From an uncultured Lachnospiraceae bacterium (GTDB taxonomy: Bacteria; Bacillota; Clostridia; Lachnospirales; Lachnospiraceae): DNA of 40,400 bases. Position 1 is the stretch's first letter. Every line of letters starts with the position of its first letter. The position numbers and the translations under genes were made by a program. The stretch lies in contig CAJOGN010000017.1 of NCBI GenBank assembly GCA_905234245.1, forward strand, positions 1-40,400. The letters are read 5' to 3'. The notes beneath the pieces were generated by a model. The model had not been told where the DNA came from. It ran no database searches and was given only the letters and a program-made list of their open reading frames with translations. Below, one piece after another: positions 17,427 to 26,481 of this stretch.

Positions 17427-18080
17427 ATGGAGTTTCTGGGAGTAAAAAAAGGTATAAGCTTTATGATAGTTGGTGAAATCATGGGCGTAATATCCTCTAT
17501 TTTATTCGGCTTTGCCACGCTGCTTTTGGCTATATCAGCAACTACTATCAATAGTGGCAATGTAGATGAGCTAGATATAGTACTTATATTGTCATTTGTT
17601 TCAGCACTAATATCGAGGATTACAGTAATTCTATCATCCATAGTACTAGGTATTGGTTTAATTAAGGCCCTTCGTGACGAATCCAAATTCAAAGAGGCCC
17701 TTGTTATACTGATAATATCCATGCTGATTTTTTCTTCACAATTCATTTTACAGAATATTCAAATGGAGTATTTCGAGATTGCTCTTGGCTTGGCCGATAT
17801 GTGGGTTATGGTAGCCATTTTACAGGGCATGGTGAGCATCCTTGATAAAATGAAGAATAATGATTTGGCAAAAAAGGGTATCAGGGCAATAAAATGGTCT
17901 GTTGCATTAACTTCAGTATCTGTTATTTCTGATTTATCATATGAATTCTTTGTCTCTAATACGTCACTAGTATGGGCAGGTGTATCCATTACTATAGTAA
18001 GCGCCGCAGCTCAAATTATCAATTATATAATATACATAAGTTTTTTAAGCAAAACTAAGAGGCTTTACTTTTCTAAATAA
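17427..18080 (+). CDS. Unknown integral membrane protein
   Basis: This 217-residue, very hydrophobic protein has about six predicted membrane segments (for example IMGVISSILFGFATLLLAIS, VVLILSFVSAL-like and ISITIVSAAAQIINYIIYIS regions) and a basic C-terminus. I recognise no motif that assigns a family. TAGGAG lies 8 nt before the ATG. It is transcribed divergently from the STAS/phosphatase pair and lies 49 nt before the PPi-phosphofructokinase gene. There is no evidence for a joint function. Confidence 0.7.
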   Translation: MEFLGVKKGISFMIVGEIMGVISSILFGFATLLLAISATTINSGNVDELDIVLILSFVSALISRITVILSSIVLGIGLIKALRDESKFKEALVILIISMLIFSSQFILQNIQMEYFEIALGLADMWVMVAILQGMVSILDKMKNNDLAKKGIRAIKWSVALTSVSVISDLSYEFFVSNTSLVWAGVSITIVSAAAQIINYIIYISFLSKTKRLYFSK

Positions 18081-18129
18081 ATATAATACGATATATAAGA
18101 TTGTTATTAAATACAAAGGAGAGATTATT

Positions 18130-19788
18130 ATGACATTATCACCATTACAAGAAGCAAGATATGAATATCAGCCTAAGCTTCCAGGAATGCTTAGACAGGG
18201 TACTGGCGAGATTAGCGTTAAGACTGGAGAAGAGACATCTAGTGTAGCTGATCAGGATAAGATTAAGGCACTTTTTCCTAATACTTATGGAAAATGTGAA
18301 ATAACATTTGAAAAGGGTCAGAACACTTCTGAGAATAAGAAGCAGGTAGTTGGAGTAATCCTTTCAGGTGGACAGGCACCAGGTGGACATAATGTAATTA
18401 GTGGTTTATATGATGCACTTAAGGCTACTAATAAGGACAATGTTCTACTTGGCTTCAAAGGCGGTCCAAGCGGACTTATTGAAGATGATTATATTGAGAT
18501 GACAGATGAGTTTATCAATCAGTATCGCAACACTGGTGGATTCGATATTATCGGCTCTGGACGTACTAAGCTTGAGACAGAGGAGCAATTCAAGATTGTT
18601 ACAGAGGTTGCTAAGAAGCATGGTCTTACAGCTATAGTTATCATCGGCGGTGACGATTCCAACACCAATGCAGCAGTACTTGCAGAGTACATGGCAGAGC
18701 ATAAGACCGGTGTACAGGTAATCGGATGCCCTAAGACTATTGACGGCGATCTTAAGAATGAGGACATTGAAGCTTCATTTGGATTCGATACAGCTACCAA
18801 GACATACAGTGAAGTAATCGGTAATATTGAGAGAGATGCCAATTCTGCTAAGAAATACTGGCACTTTATTAAGGTTATGGGTCGTTCAGCCTCTCATGTA
18901 GCACTTGAGTGTGCACTTCAGACACAGCCTAACATCTGCCTTATCGGTGAAGAGATTGCAGCCAAGGAGAGATCTCTTGCTGATATCGCTAACTACATTG
19001 CTGATTCAGTAGAAGCAAGAGCTAATAACGGTGACAACTTCGGAGTTGTAATCGTACCTGAAGGTATTATAGAGTTCGTTCCTGAATTCTCTGCACTTAT
19101 TGCTGAGATTAACGAATTACTTGCAGGAGATAAGGCAGAAGAATTCAATAGTCTGGTAGACTGGGCAACGAAAGAACATTTCATAGAAAGAGGTCTTACA
19201 GACAGATCCATGAGAGTATTCGCGCTCTTACCGGAATTCGTTCAGAAGCAGTTATTCTTAGAAAGAGATCCCCATGGCAATGTACAGGTATCTCTTATCG
19301 AGTCAGAGAAGTTAATCTCTTCTCTTGTTGCAGATACGCTTAATGAGAGAAAGATTAAGGGAACATACAAGGGTAAGTTCTCACCACTTCATCATTTCTT
19401 CGGATACGAAGGAAGATGTGCATTTCCTTCCAACTTTGATGCAGATTATTGTTACTCACTTGGCTATAACGCCTTTATGCTTATTCAATATGGCTATACA
19501 GGATATCTCTCTAAGGTATCTAACTTATCAGCACCTGCCAAGGATTGGGTTGCAGGCGGTATGCCAATAACTAAGATGATGAATATCGAGAGACGTAATG
19601 GTGAGGATAAGCCAGTTATTAGAAAGGCACTTGTTGAATTAGATGGTAAGCCATTTAACTACTTTGTGTCTAAGAGAAAGGAATGGTCAGTGAAGACCTG
19701 CTACACATATCCTGGAGCTATTCAGTACTATGGTCCAAGCGAAGTATGTGATGCTACAACTAAGACATTGGCATTAGAGCAAAAATAA
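18130..19788 (+). CDS. Pyrophosphate--fructose 6-phosphate 1-phosphotransferase
   Basis: This 552-residue, plant-type long PFP uses PPi instead of ATP to phosphorylate fructose 6-phosphate, a reversible step in glycolysis and gluconeogenesis. Visible motifs are GGQAPGG (80-86), the phosphate loop; GGDDS (173-177), where the second Asp is the mark of PPi specificity (ATP enzymes have GGDGS); PKTIDGDLKN (201-210), with the catalytic Asp and the PPi-type Lys; and MGR (250-252). AAGGAGAG lies upstream. Use of PPi saves ATP in a fermenter. A strong terminator follows. Confidence 0.95.
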   Translation: MTLSPLQEARYEYQPKLPGMLRQGTGEISVKTGEETSSVADQDKIKALFPNTYGKCEITFEKGQNTSENKKQVVGVILSGGQAPGGHNVISGLYDALKATNKDNVLLGFKGGPSGLIEDDYIEMTDEFINQYRNTGGFDIIGSGRTKLETEEQFKIVTEVAKKHGLTAIVIIGGDDSNTNAAVLAEYMAEHKTGVQVIGCPKTIDGDLKNEDIEASFGFDTATKTYSEVIGNIERDANSAKKYWHFIKVMGRSASHVALECALQTQPNICLIGEEIAAKERSLADIANYIADSVEARANNGDNFGVVIVPEGIIEFVPEFSALIAEINELLAGDKAEEFNSLVDWATKEHFIERGLTDRSMRVFALLPEFVQKQLFLERDPHGNVQVSLIESEKLISSLVADTLNERKIKGTYKGKFSPLHHFFGYEGRCAFPSNFDADYCYSLGYNAFMLIQYGYTGYLSKVSNLSAPAKDWVAGGMPITKMMNIERRNGEDKPVIRKALVELDGKPFNYFVSKRKEWSVKTCYTYPGAIQYYGPSEVCDATTKTLALEQK

Positions 19789-19814
19789 TAAATGTTACAA
19801 ATAACATTTGCAAT

Positions 19815-19847
19815 AAAAAACTAGGGTAGTAGCTACCCTAGTTTTTT
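19815..19847. terminator. Bidirectional intrinsic terminator
   Basis: CTAGGGTAG (19821-19829) pairs with CTACCCTAG (19833-19841) around a 3-nt loop and is flanked by A6 and T6. It works in both directions, for the PPi-phosphofructokinase gene and the convergent rubrerythrin gene. Confidence 0.92.
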
Positions 19848-19884
19848 AGTATTCAATAATAATTATTATTTCTTCGAATGTAGA

Positions 19885-20427
19885 CTATCCAAAGTATCTG
19901 TCTAAGAGACCTTTGAAAGCCTTACCATGTCTAGCTTCGTCTCTAGCCATTTCATGAACAGTATCATGAATAGCATCAAGATTAGCAGCCTTAGCGCGCT
20001 TGGCAAGGTCAGTCTTGCCAGCTGTAGCACCATTCTCGGCATCTACACGCATCTCCAGGTTCTTCTTAGTAGAATCAGTAACTACTTCACCGAGTAACTC
20101 TGCGAACTTAGCAGCATGCTCTGCCTCTTCAAATGCAGCCTTCTCATAGTACATACCTATCTCAGGATAGCCTTCTCTATGAGCAACTCTTGCCATTGCA
20201 AGATACATACCAACCTCAGAGCACTCTCCCTCGAAATTAGATCTTAAGTCAGCGAGAATATCTTCACTAACACCCTGTGCTACACCAACAACATGCTCTG
20301 CAGCCCAAGTTAACTCACCTTCCTGCTTCTTGAACTTCTCTGCAGGTGCGTGACATACAGGACACTCTGCTGGTGGCTCATCGCCTTCATGAACATATCC
20401 ACATACTGAACAAACCCATTTTGCCAT
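19885..20427 (-). CDS. Rubredoxin-first ('reverse') rubrerythrin
   Basis: This 180-residue protein has a rubredoxin-like domain at the N-terminus (CSVC at 6-9 and CPVC at 22-25, binding one Fe). A four-helix diiron domain with the conserved glutamates follows ([34 protein letters not shown]). In ordinary rubrerythrins the rubredoxin part is C-terminal; this swapped order is the 'reverse' type of clostridia, which reduces H2O2 and, in studied cases, O2 with electrons from NADH via a reductase. It should protect anaerobic enzymes such as hydrogenase. AGGAGGTAAT lies upstream. No convincing PerR box was found. Confidence 0.93.
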   Translation of the reverse strand: MAKWVCSVCGYVHEGDEPPAECPVCHAPAEKFKKQEGELTWAAEHVVGVAQGVSEDILADLRSNFEGECSEVGMYLAMARVAHREGYPEIGMYYEKAAFEEAEHAAKFAELLGEVVTDSTKKNLEMRVDAENGATAGKTDLAKRAKAANLDAIHDTVHEMARDEARHGKAFKGLLDRYFG

Positions 20428-20622
20428 AATACATTACCTCCTATTATCTTAATATTTATCCCTTTGTTACTTGTTATCCAAGTCGATAGTAATTTAATTA
20501 TAACTTAGTTACTTACAAAAGGAAACTATAAAAATAAGAAACTTTGTTGTATAATAATCGTAAATGTTTGGAATCAGGTAATATGCGTCGAGATTCAACT
20601 AGCAAATAGAGAGGTATAAACT

Positions 20623-21489
20623 ATGAGAAAGAAAGCCATAATTACAGGTGGAGAATCAGGAATAGGAAGAGGTATTTCCCTTGCGTTAGCCAAGGAAGGG
20701 TATGACATTGCGTTTTCATATTATAGTGGCGCATTTAATAGCGAGTATTTCGTCGAGAAGACAACTAAGGATATAGAAGCACTAGGAGCAAAATGTTATT
20801 CCTATGATGTAGACTTGTCGGTGCCTAACGCTACGGATTCATTCTTCAAAGAAGCTGTTGAGGCTCTAGGTTCATTAGACTTATGTATAAGTAATGCAGG
20901 TGTTAACAAGCCTCGTGCCATTCAGGATTTTAGTGATGACAATCTCGACTTCTTATTGAATCTTGACTTTCGTTCATATATCAAGATGATGCATTTATCT
21001 GCCAGATATATGATTGATAATAATATTAAGGGTAATATTATCAATATAACCTCATCAAGAGGTGAGCGTTCATATCCTAATTGTGGACTATATTGTGGTA
21101 TGAAGGCAGGTCTTAACAAGATGATTGAGGCCTATGCATTAGATGTAGCTGAGTATGGTATTCGCATTAACAATGTGGCACCTGGTGCAGTCAGAATAAG
21201 AACTAAGGAAGAGATTGCTGCAATCAAGGAACCGACTGATATGGAATATTATTGGGACAAGAAGATAGTTGAGAATCCCAATGGAGAAGTGTCCGATTAT
21301 TGGGACAACTTATCTGACATTGTGCCGCTAGGCAGAGCAGGCACACCAGAGGATATTGCCAATGCAGTAACATTTCTTGCATCTGATAAAGCATCATATA
21401 TTACGGGAATTACCCTTAGAATTGACGGTGGCTTAATCCTTCCTGGCATCCCGGAAGGCTCGTCTAGAACAGACGAAGGGTGGTGCTAA
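20623..21489 (+). CDS. Short-chain dehydrogenase/reductase (SDR)
   Basis: This 288-residue NAD(P)-dependent oxidoreductase has TGGESGIGRG (the TGxxxGxG cofactor loop), NAGVNKP, the catalytic ITSS serine region, YCGMK (Tyr-x-x-x-Lys) and the C-terminal TGITLRIDGG. It is slightly longer than the usual 250 residues because of an insertion near IRTKEEIAAIKEP. A TATAAT box is visible at 20550-20555. The stop codon is 1 nt before the start of the MFS transporter gene, so import and oxidation of one compound, perhaps a sugar or polyol, is plausible. The substrate is unknown. Confidence 0.9.
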   Translation: MRKKAIITGGESGIGRGISLALAKEGYDIAFSYYSGAFNSEYFVEKTTKDIEALGAKCYSYDVDLSVPNATDSFFKEAVEALGSLDLCISNAGVNKPRAIQDFSDDNLDFLLNLDFRSYIKMMHLSARYMIDNNIKGNIINITSSRGERSYPNCGLYCGMKAGLNKMIEAYALDVAEYGIRINNVAPGAVRIRTKEEIAAIKEPTDMEYYWDKKIVENPNGEVSDYWDNLSDIVPLGRAGTPEDIANAVTFLASDKASYITGITLRIDGGLILPGIPEGSSRTDEGWC

Positions 21490-21490
21490 T

Positions 21491-22726
21491 ATGAGTACGA
21501 AGGCTAAGGTAGTTAACAAGGAACAGGTTCTCGCTGTCCTTTTATTTGCGTTTTACTATATTCTGCAATTATGCGTGATAGGATATACTGTAACCTATTT
21601 TAAAGCCACAGGATTATCTGAGGCAGTGGCAGGAACAGTTGTAGCTGTTGCATGTGCAATTGCTACCCTTCTACAACCCCTACTTGGAAATGTGGCAGAC
21701 AGGAGCATAAAGCTTCATTGGAAGAATCTGCTTTATATACTTACAGTAATCCTTATTATTATATCTATTAGACTTTTATTCTTTAGCGCTTCTATGCTGG
21801 ACATAGTATTGTTTTGTATAGCTGTAGTAATAGTATTTTGTATGTCTCCATTTGTAAATCAGTGCTGCTTTTATTACAACACCGATGAGCATCCAGTCAG
21901 CTTTGGACCAGCCAGAGCAGGTGGCTCAATTTCCTATGGTATTGTATCTGTAATAATAGGTTCTCTTATGGAGAAAATAAGTCCAGTAGTTGTACCTGTT
22001 ACCGTATTAATAGCAGCAGTAGGAACCATATTAATTCTATTAATAATGCCTAAGGTACAGATGAAGGAACGAAGTAGTAATACCGAAAATGTTGATTCTA
22101 AAGCCGACGTTACGAAGAAATCAGGCGGTTCTTTTTTCAAGAAATACTACGTGTTCTTTATATTCTTCTTCGCAATGATTTTTATATTTACATTCCAGAA
22201 TCTTTTCTCTGCGAATCTAATTAATATAGTTAATGGAGTGGGAGGAGACAATAGGATTTTTGGAATAGCGAATGCAGTTGCGGCAATAGTAGAATTACCT
22301 GTTATGTTCTTCTTTACTAAGATTATGAAGAAGTTTTCACCGCAATTTCTGATAGTGGTTGCAGCAGTTTTCTACATAATAAGAAGCATCTTATTCGTAG
22401 TAGCAGGCAACATAGTAATTGTATATATAGCTCAGGTATTACAAGCCTTTACTTATGCTGTTCTTGTTCCGTCTATGGTATATTTATCTGATATTACAAT
22501 GGAAGAGAGTGATAAGAATAAGGGACAGACTATAATGGGAATGACAATATCAATAGGAACTATAGTAGGCTTCTTCCTTGAAGGACAGCTATTTAAGTAT
22601 GGCTCCGATTTCACTATGAGGGCAGGAATGATAATCACAGCAATTGGTGCAGTTCTTGCAATAATTGCGTATATTGTATATAGAAAGACAAGCTATCCTA
22701 CGAATTCTTCTCGCAAGAGACCATAG
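21491..22726 (+). CDS. MFS transporter
   Basis: This 411-residue transporter has about 12 membrane segments and a central hydrophilic loop (about 192-215, KMKERSSNTENVDSK-like). The first segments and the loop between TM2 and TM3 (LGNVADR) resemble the MFS_1-like/LacY-type sugar or nucleoside permeases. It is translationally linked to the SDR gene (1-nt gap). Its last 34 nt overlap the 3' end of the convergent GNAT gene. The substrate is not determined. Confidence 0.87.
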   Translation: MSTKAKVVNKEQVLAVLLFAFYYILQLCVIGYTVTYFKATGLSEAVAGTVVAVACAIATLLQPLLGNVADRSIKLHWKNLLYILTVILIIISIRLLFFSASMLDIVLFCIAVVIVFCMSPFVNQCCFYYNTDEHPVSFGPARAGGSISYGIVSVIIGSLMEKISPVVVPVTVLIAAVGTILILLIMPKVQMKERSSNTENVDSKADVTKKSGGSFFKKYYVFFIFFFAMIFIFTFQNLFSANLINIVNGVGGDNRIFGIANAVAAIVELPVMFFFTKIMKKFSPQFLIVVAAVFYIIRSILFVVAGNIVIVYIAQVLQAFTYAVLVPSMVYLSDITMEESDKNKGQTIMGMTISIGTIVGFFLEGQLFKYGSDFTMRAGMIITAIGAVLAIIAYIVYRKTSYPTNSSRKRP

Positions 22727-23250
22727 AGGTAGTGGTCCCTAGGTGTACCCTTGATTATAATCTTGTCACGAAGAAGGCCTTCCCGTTTGAATCCCAGCTT
22801 TTCAAGTATTGTTATTGAGGCGATATTTTCAGGAAGTACGAAGGCTTCCATTCTGTGAATTTCAAGATTAGAGAATATAATATTTATTCCAGCACGAAGA
22901 GCTTCTGTACAATAGCCCTGACCAGTGTAGGCCTTGTCTATCTTGTAACCAACCTGGCAGGCAGAATATATTGGCTTAACTATGTTACGGAAGCTCACTG
23001 TACCTATAATAGTATTAGGATCTTCCTTACGATATATCCAGAATCTGACAACGGATAATCGTAGCATCTGCTTATATTCGTAGTTAAGGAATTTGCGATG
23101 ATGGTCAAGATTGTAGAAGTTATCTACATCTATTGGCTCAACTGCCTCGAATTCTTTAGCATTATGTAAGTCGAATACTAGTACATCTTCTGCAATTTCC
23201 TCGCCACATATTTTAAGAATTAATCGATCTGTTTCATATGTAAAATTCAT
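22693..23250 (-). CDS. GNAT-family N-acetyltransferase (RimJ/RimL-like)
   Basis: This 185-residue protein has the RimJ/RimL-type GNAT layout. ETDRLILKI is the family's opening strand. The acetyl-CoA loop is YTGQGYCTEAL (compare the family's GxGxxxEA) and the C-terminal element is ENIASITILEKLGFKREG. Such enzymes acetylate ribosomal protein N-termini or small amines; which one cannot be told here. Its start is 1 nt after the NrdG-like gene stop, so they are co-transcribed. Its 3' end overlaps the MFS gene by 34 nt on the opposite strand. Confidence 0.9.
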   Translation of the reverse strand: MNFTYETDRLILKICGEEIAEDVLVFDLHNAKEFEAVEPIDVDNFYNLDHHRKFLNYEYKQMLRLSVVRFWIYRKEDPNTIIGTVSFRNIVKPIYSACQVGYKIDKAYTGQGYCTEALRAGINIIFSNLEIHRMEAFVLPENIASITILEKLGFKREGLLRDKIIIKGTPRDHYLYGLLREEFVG

Positions 23251-23251
23251 A

Positions 23252-23950
23252 TTAATCTAACGCCCTAACTCCAACATTTTCAATATTATAATTATTAAGA
23301 ATATTAATAATCTCATCAAATTCCTCGGAAGAATATGTAGAGAAGATCTTGCTAATTACCTGCTCTGATTCCTTGTATGGCTGCAGGTAGTAGGCTTTCG
23401 CACCAGCTATCCACTCACCAATCTTAGCAAAGTCATTAATATCATGAAGCTCCCTTGTTACCGTTGTTCTAAATTCATAATCGATATCAGAATTCATTAA
23501 TAAACTAACTGATTCTTCTATCGGCTTAATGTTGTAATTCTTCATACAGGCAACTTCATTATATCGTTCTTTGCAATGCTTAATATCCATTGCAATATAA
23601 TCAAGCAATTTATCATCAAGAAGCTTACGTATCATATCGGGATTAGTGCCATTAGAATCAAGCTTAACAAGTAAGCCTAAGTCCTTTACCTTCTTAATGA
23701 ATTCAGGAAGGTCGGTCTGTAATGTTGGCTCACCACCTGTAATACATACGCCATTAAGAGTATTCTTTCTCTTGTTCAAATGCTCAAATATCTCTTCCTC
23801 GGAGTATGGCTCCATATTAGCGAAATCCAGCACCAGGTCGCCATTATGACAATATGGACAGCGGAAGTTACATCCACCTGTGAATATAGTTGAGGCAACC
23901 TTGTCAGGATAGTCTAGTAAGGTTGTCTTCATAAGTCCTACAATTCTCAT
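23252..23950 (-). CDS. Anaerobic ribonucleoside-triphosphate reductase activating protein (radical SAM, NrdG-like)
   Basis: This 232-residue radical SAM protein has the cluster motif C-x3-C-x2-C at C27, C31 and C34 (GGCNFRCPYCHNG). It also has CITGGEPTLQ, the SAM-contacting GGE motif. The opening MRIVGLMKTTLLDYPDKVAS matches the single-protein NrdG2 type (TIGR02495), which installs the glycyl radical on class III ribonucleotide reductase. No nrdD is present in the window, so the partner is elsewhere. It heads a two-gene minus-strand unit with the GNAT gene. Confidence 0.9.
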   Translation of the reverse strand: MRIVGLMKTTLLDYPDKVASTIFTGGCNFRCPYCHNGDLVLDFANMEPYSEEEIFEHLNKRKNTLNGVCITGGEPTLQTDLPEFIKKVKDLGLLVKLDSNGTNPDMIRKLLDDKLLDYIAMDIKHCKERYNEVACMKNYNIKPIEESVSLLMNSDIDYEFRTTVTRELHDINDFAKIGEWIAGAKAYYLQPYKESEQVISKIFSTYSSEEFDEIINILNNYNIENVGVRALD

Positions 23951-24053
23951 ATCTTAATGCTTCTTTCTTGAAATTTTATTCAAAATGTGTAATGCTTATT
24001 ATGTTGCGTATTAAACAACGCATATTATAACAGATTATAAGGGGGAAATCCAT

Positions 24054-24590
24054 ATGGCGTTATTAGATGGGTTCAGAGAAAGCCATGCTAATAGTAAGGC
24101 CGAAAAGGTTGCGGCGAGAGAAGAAGAAAATAAAATCAAGTTCATGAACATGGCATATAAGGAGGCTGAAAAAGCCTACGAAGAGGGAGATGTTCCTATA
24201 GGATGTGTAATTGTTAATGAAGATGGTAAAGTAATAGGCCGCGCTTACAATAGAAGAAACAAGGACGGAAGCACAACTTCCCATGCAGAGATTCTTGCCA
24301 TACAACAGGCTTGTAAGAAGATGGGTGACTGGAGACTGGAAGACTGTGATATGTATGTGACACTTGAGCCTTGCCCTATGTGCGCAGGCGCAATATTGCA
24401 GGCTAGAATGAGGAAGGTCTATATAGGAGCTATGAATCCTAAGGCAGGCTGTGTTGGTTCTGTAATTAACCTGCTTCAAATGGATGGATTTAATCATAGT
24501 GTAGAAGTTGAAAGAGGAGTTCTTGGAGACGAATGTTCTTCTATAATAAGAGACTTCTTCGAGGAGCTTCGCTTAGGAAATGATTTATGA
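24054..24590 (+). CDS. tadA: tRNA-specific adenosine deaminase
   Basis: This 178-residue enzyme deaminates A34 to inosine in tRNA-Arg(ACG). The zinc site is HAE (77-79) and PCPMC (106-110), and the CVGSV and NPKAG parts of the TadA core are present. The protein has about 30 extra charged residues at the N-terminus compared with most TadA. That start is kept because AAGGGGG (24039-24045) lies just ahead; an ATG at 24144 would give a family-length protein but has a weaker ribosome binding site. In many Firmicutes tadA is close to the SRP RNA gene; here it lies about 2 kb away. Confidence 0.95.
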   Translation: MALLDGFRESHANSKAEKVAAREEENKIKFMNMAYKEAEKAYEEGDVPIGCVIVNEDGKVIGRAYNRRNKDGSTTSHAEILAIQQACKKMGDWRLEDCDMYVTLEPCPMCAGAILQARMRKVYIGAMNPKAGCVGSVINLLQMDGFNHSVEVERGVLGDECSSIIRDFFEELRLGNDL

Positions 24591-24607
24591 TATGGAGGAA
24601 ATGTAAT

Positions 24608-24859
24608 ATGACACATCATGAATACAAGCCATCAGGCGTGTGCGCAAGACTAATTGAATATGACTTGGATGGTGACAAAGTACACAATGTTAAGTTTACT
24701 GGAGGATGTAACGGTAACCTTAAGGCAATAGGTATTCTTGTTGAGGGAATGAGCGTAGACGAGATTGAAGGAAAGCTTACAGGCAATACTTGTGCAATGA
24801 AACCAACATCTTGTGCTGACCAGCTAGCCAAGGCAGTAAGAGCAGGATTAGAGGCATAA
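24608..24859 (+). CDS. TSCPD-domain protein (TIGR03905 type)
   Basis: This small protein of 83 residues starts at the ATG at 24608, chosen for the GGAGG at 24594-24598; an in-frame ATG at 24587 is too close to the tadA stop and has no ribosome binding site. It has four conserved cysteines (SGVCAR, GGCNGN, NTCAM, TSCAD). This pattern matches the TSCPD domain, named for its cysteine-rich segment and also found at the C-terminus of some ribonucleotide reductases. The four Cys probably bind a metal. Function unknown. It is 1 nt before the next gene. Confidence 0.88.
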   Translation: MTHHEYKPSGVCARLIEYDLDGDKVHNVKFTGGCNGNLKAIGILVEGMSVDEIEGKLTGNTCAMKPTSCADQLAKAVRAGLEA

Positions 24860-24860
24860 T

Positions 24861-26117
24861 ATGGATAACTTGTATGTAAGAGAATTATATCTAGAGAAGA
24901 TAAGAGAATATTATGATTCTACCGGAATAATTAAGATTTTAACCGGCGTCAAGGGCTGTGGCAAGTCATGTATCTTGGAAATGATAATCGACGAACTTCG
25001 CTCCCAATCCGTACCAAATGAGAATATTATCGAAATTAATCTGGATAAGAGGCCATATAAGGGTATAAGAAATTCAGAGCAACTGCTTAAAGCTATTGCA
25101 GATAAGACAAGAGGATTAGAGGGAACGAGATATCTGTTTATTGATAACATTTCCCATGTTAAGGACTATGAGAATGCAATGAATATCTGCTATGAGGATG
25201 GAAGATATTCTGTATTCATTACAGCCAACAACAGATATATTCTTCGACCGGAGCATGTTAAGAAGCTAATTGCTCATTATATTGAATATGAGATTTACAC
25301 ATTAACATTTTCTGAATATCTTGACATGAAGAAGTTCTATGATAAGAAGATTTCAAGGAATCACCAGGAAGAATTCATCAAGTATATGATGGAGGGAAGC
25401 TTTCCTAAGGTTGTAAGATATGACCTATTAGACGGACAGCATTCTTATGCAAAGGGAATTCTAGAAGAAATCTATGAGCAGGAAGTAAGGCACAATAAGC
25501 GAATCAAGAATAAAGAGATGTTCGATGCAATTAAGGAATATATAATTCGTAACTTCGCAACTACAATTTCTATTAAGGATATGCAGGAAAGCCTGCATAG
25601 AAGGCTTGGCATCTCTATCAGGAAAGAGACATTGTATAATTACTTAGGGGTTCTCGAAGACGTATATATTGTTAATAAATGCAGCAGAGTTGATATCGAT
25701 GATAAGAGATTTCTCAAGGGTAAGGAGAGATACTATCTATCAGACCTAAGCTTCTATTATGCAATAGATATGTATAACACCCTTGACTATGAGACGTCAC
25801 TTCAGAATGTGGTTTATAATTATGCCAAGGCCAATGATTATACAGTTGGAGTTGGTAAGATTGGCAGCCTGCAGGTGGACTTTATCATGCAGGATGTGAA
25901 CATGGATTATCTCTATGTTCAGGTGGTTCGATACATTAATAATAAGGTAGACGAGAATTGGGAGCATCCCGAGGAGGATATAGAATACGAGCCACTAGAG
26001 AAGATTCACGACTACTATCCTAAGTACATAATGAGTCTTGACAAGCTTCTTCGCAAGCGAAGCGGAATTAAGCATAGGAATATATTTGAGTTTATGGAGA
26101 ATGGTCAGATGTTCTAA
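24861..26117 (+). CDS. AAA_14/DUF4143 ATP-binding protein
   Basis: This 418-residue protein has an N-terminal AAA_14 ATPase domain with Walker A GVKGCGKS (29-36) and Walker B YLFIDNI (about 93). A DUF4143 C-terminal domain follows (YYLSDLSFYYAI, and the nuclease-fold-like VDFIMQDVNMDYLYVQVVRYI). This is a common but poorly understood family of bacterial and archaeal ATPases, often carried in several copies. It directly follows the TSCPD gene (1-nt gap), probably co-transcribed with tadA. I see no toxin/antitoxin partner. Confidence 0.87.
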   Translation: MDNLYVRELYLEKIREYYDSTGIIKILTGVKGCGKSCILEMIIDELRSQSVPNENIIEINLDKRPYKGIRNSEQLLKAIADKTRGLEGTRYLFIDNISHVKDYENAMNICYEDGRYSVFITANNRYILRPEHVKKLIAHYIEYEIYTLTFSEYLDMKKFYDKKISRNHQEEFIKYMMEGSFPKVVRYDLLDGQHSYAKGILEEIYEQEVRHNKRIKNKEMFDAIKEYIIRNFATTISIKDMQESLHRRLGISIRKETLYNYLGVLEDVYIVNKCSRVDIDDKRFLKGKERYYLSDLSFYYAIDMYNTLDYETSLQNVVYNYAKANDYTVGVGKIGSLQVDFIMQDVNMDYLYVQVVRYINNKVDENWEHPEEDIEYEPLEKIHDYYPKYIMSLDKLLRKRSGIKHRNIFEFMENGQMF

Positions 26118-26122
26118 TGTAA

Positions 26123-26151
26123 TAGACAAATCCTTAATTTCGTGCTATAGT
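26123..26151 (+). promoter_or_regulatory. Promoter for the small basic membrane protein gene
   Basis: TAGACA (26123-26128) and TATAGT (26146-26151) are 17 nt apart, with TG at 26143-26144 making an extended -10. The predicted leader is about 35 nt. Confidence 0.65.
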
Positions 26152-26189
26152 CTAGTCAGATGAAATAATTAAGAAGGGAGATATTAGTA

Positions 26190-26465
26190 ATGGGTTGGTT
26201 TTCAGATAATGAAGATAAGATGATGCAGAAAGCAAAAGATGCTGTTAGAGCAGAAGTTCTAGGCAGAATCGAGCTTGAAAGAAGAGAGAAGAAGAAGAAA
26301 AAGAGAAAGAAATTCTTCAAGTTCCTCGGTAGCCTAATTGTAATTTGCTTCTGGGTAAGTGTAGGATTTATGATTGGCGTTCATCGTAACGCAATTAAGG
26401 AATTCTTTGAGACTGGCAAATGCCCTAAGTTGCCAAAGAATCATCCTTGTCCATTTATCAAGTAA
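26190..26465 (+). CDS. Small basic single-TM protein of unknown function
   Basis: This 91-residue protein has an amphipathic N-terminal third, then a run of lysines and arginines (RREKKKKKRKKFFKF), one membrane segment (about 50-70, SLIVICFWVSVGFMIGV) and a short outer tail with two cysteines (GKCPKL, HPCPF). The positive charge on the N-terminal side predicts N-in, C-out topology. The gene has its own promoter and terminator. AAGGGAG lies upstream. No family is recognised. Confidence 0.75.
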   Translation: MGWFSDNEDKMMQKAKDAVRAEVLGRIELERREKKKKKRKKFFKFLGSLIVICFWVSVGFMIGVHRNAIKEFFETGKCPKLPKNHPCPFIK

Positions 26466-26481
26466 TAATATGAACATATGT

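Noticed and set aside
20497..20520. PerR box upstream of rubrerythrin
   Set aside because: One half (TTATAAT on the minus strand) fits, but the other half matches at only two or three of seven positions.
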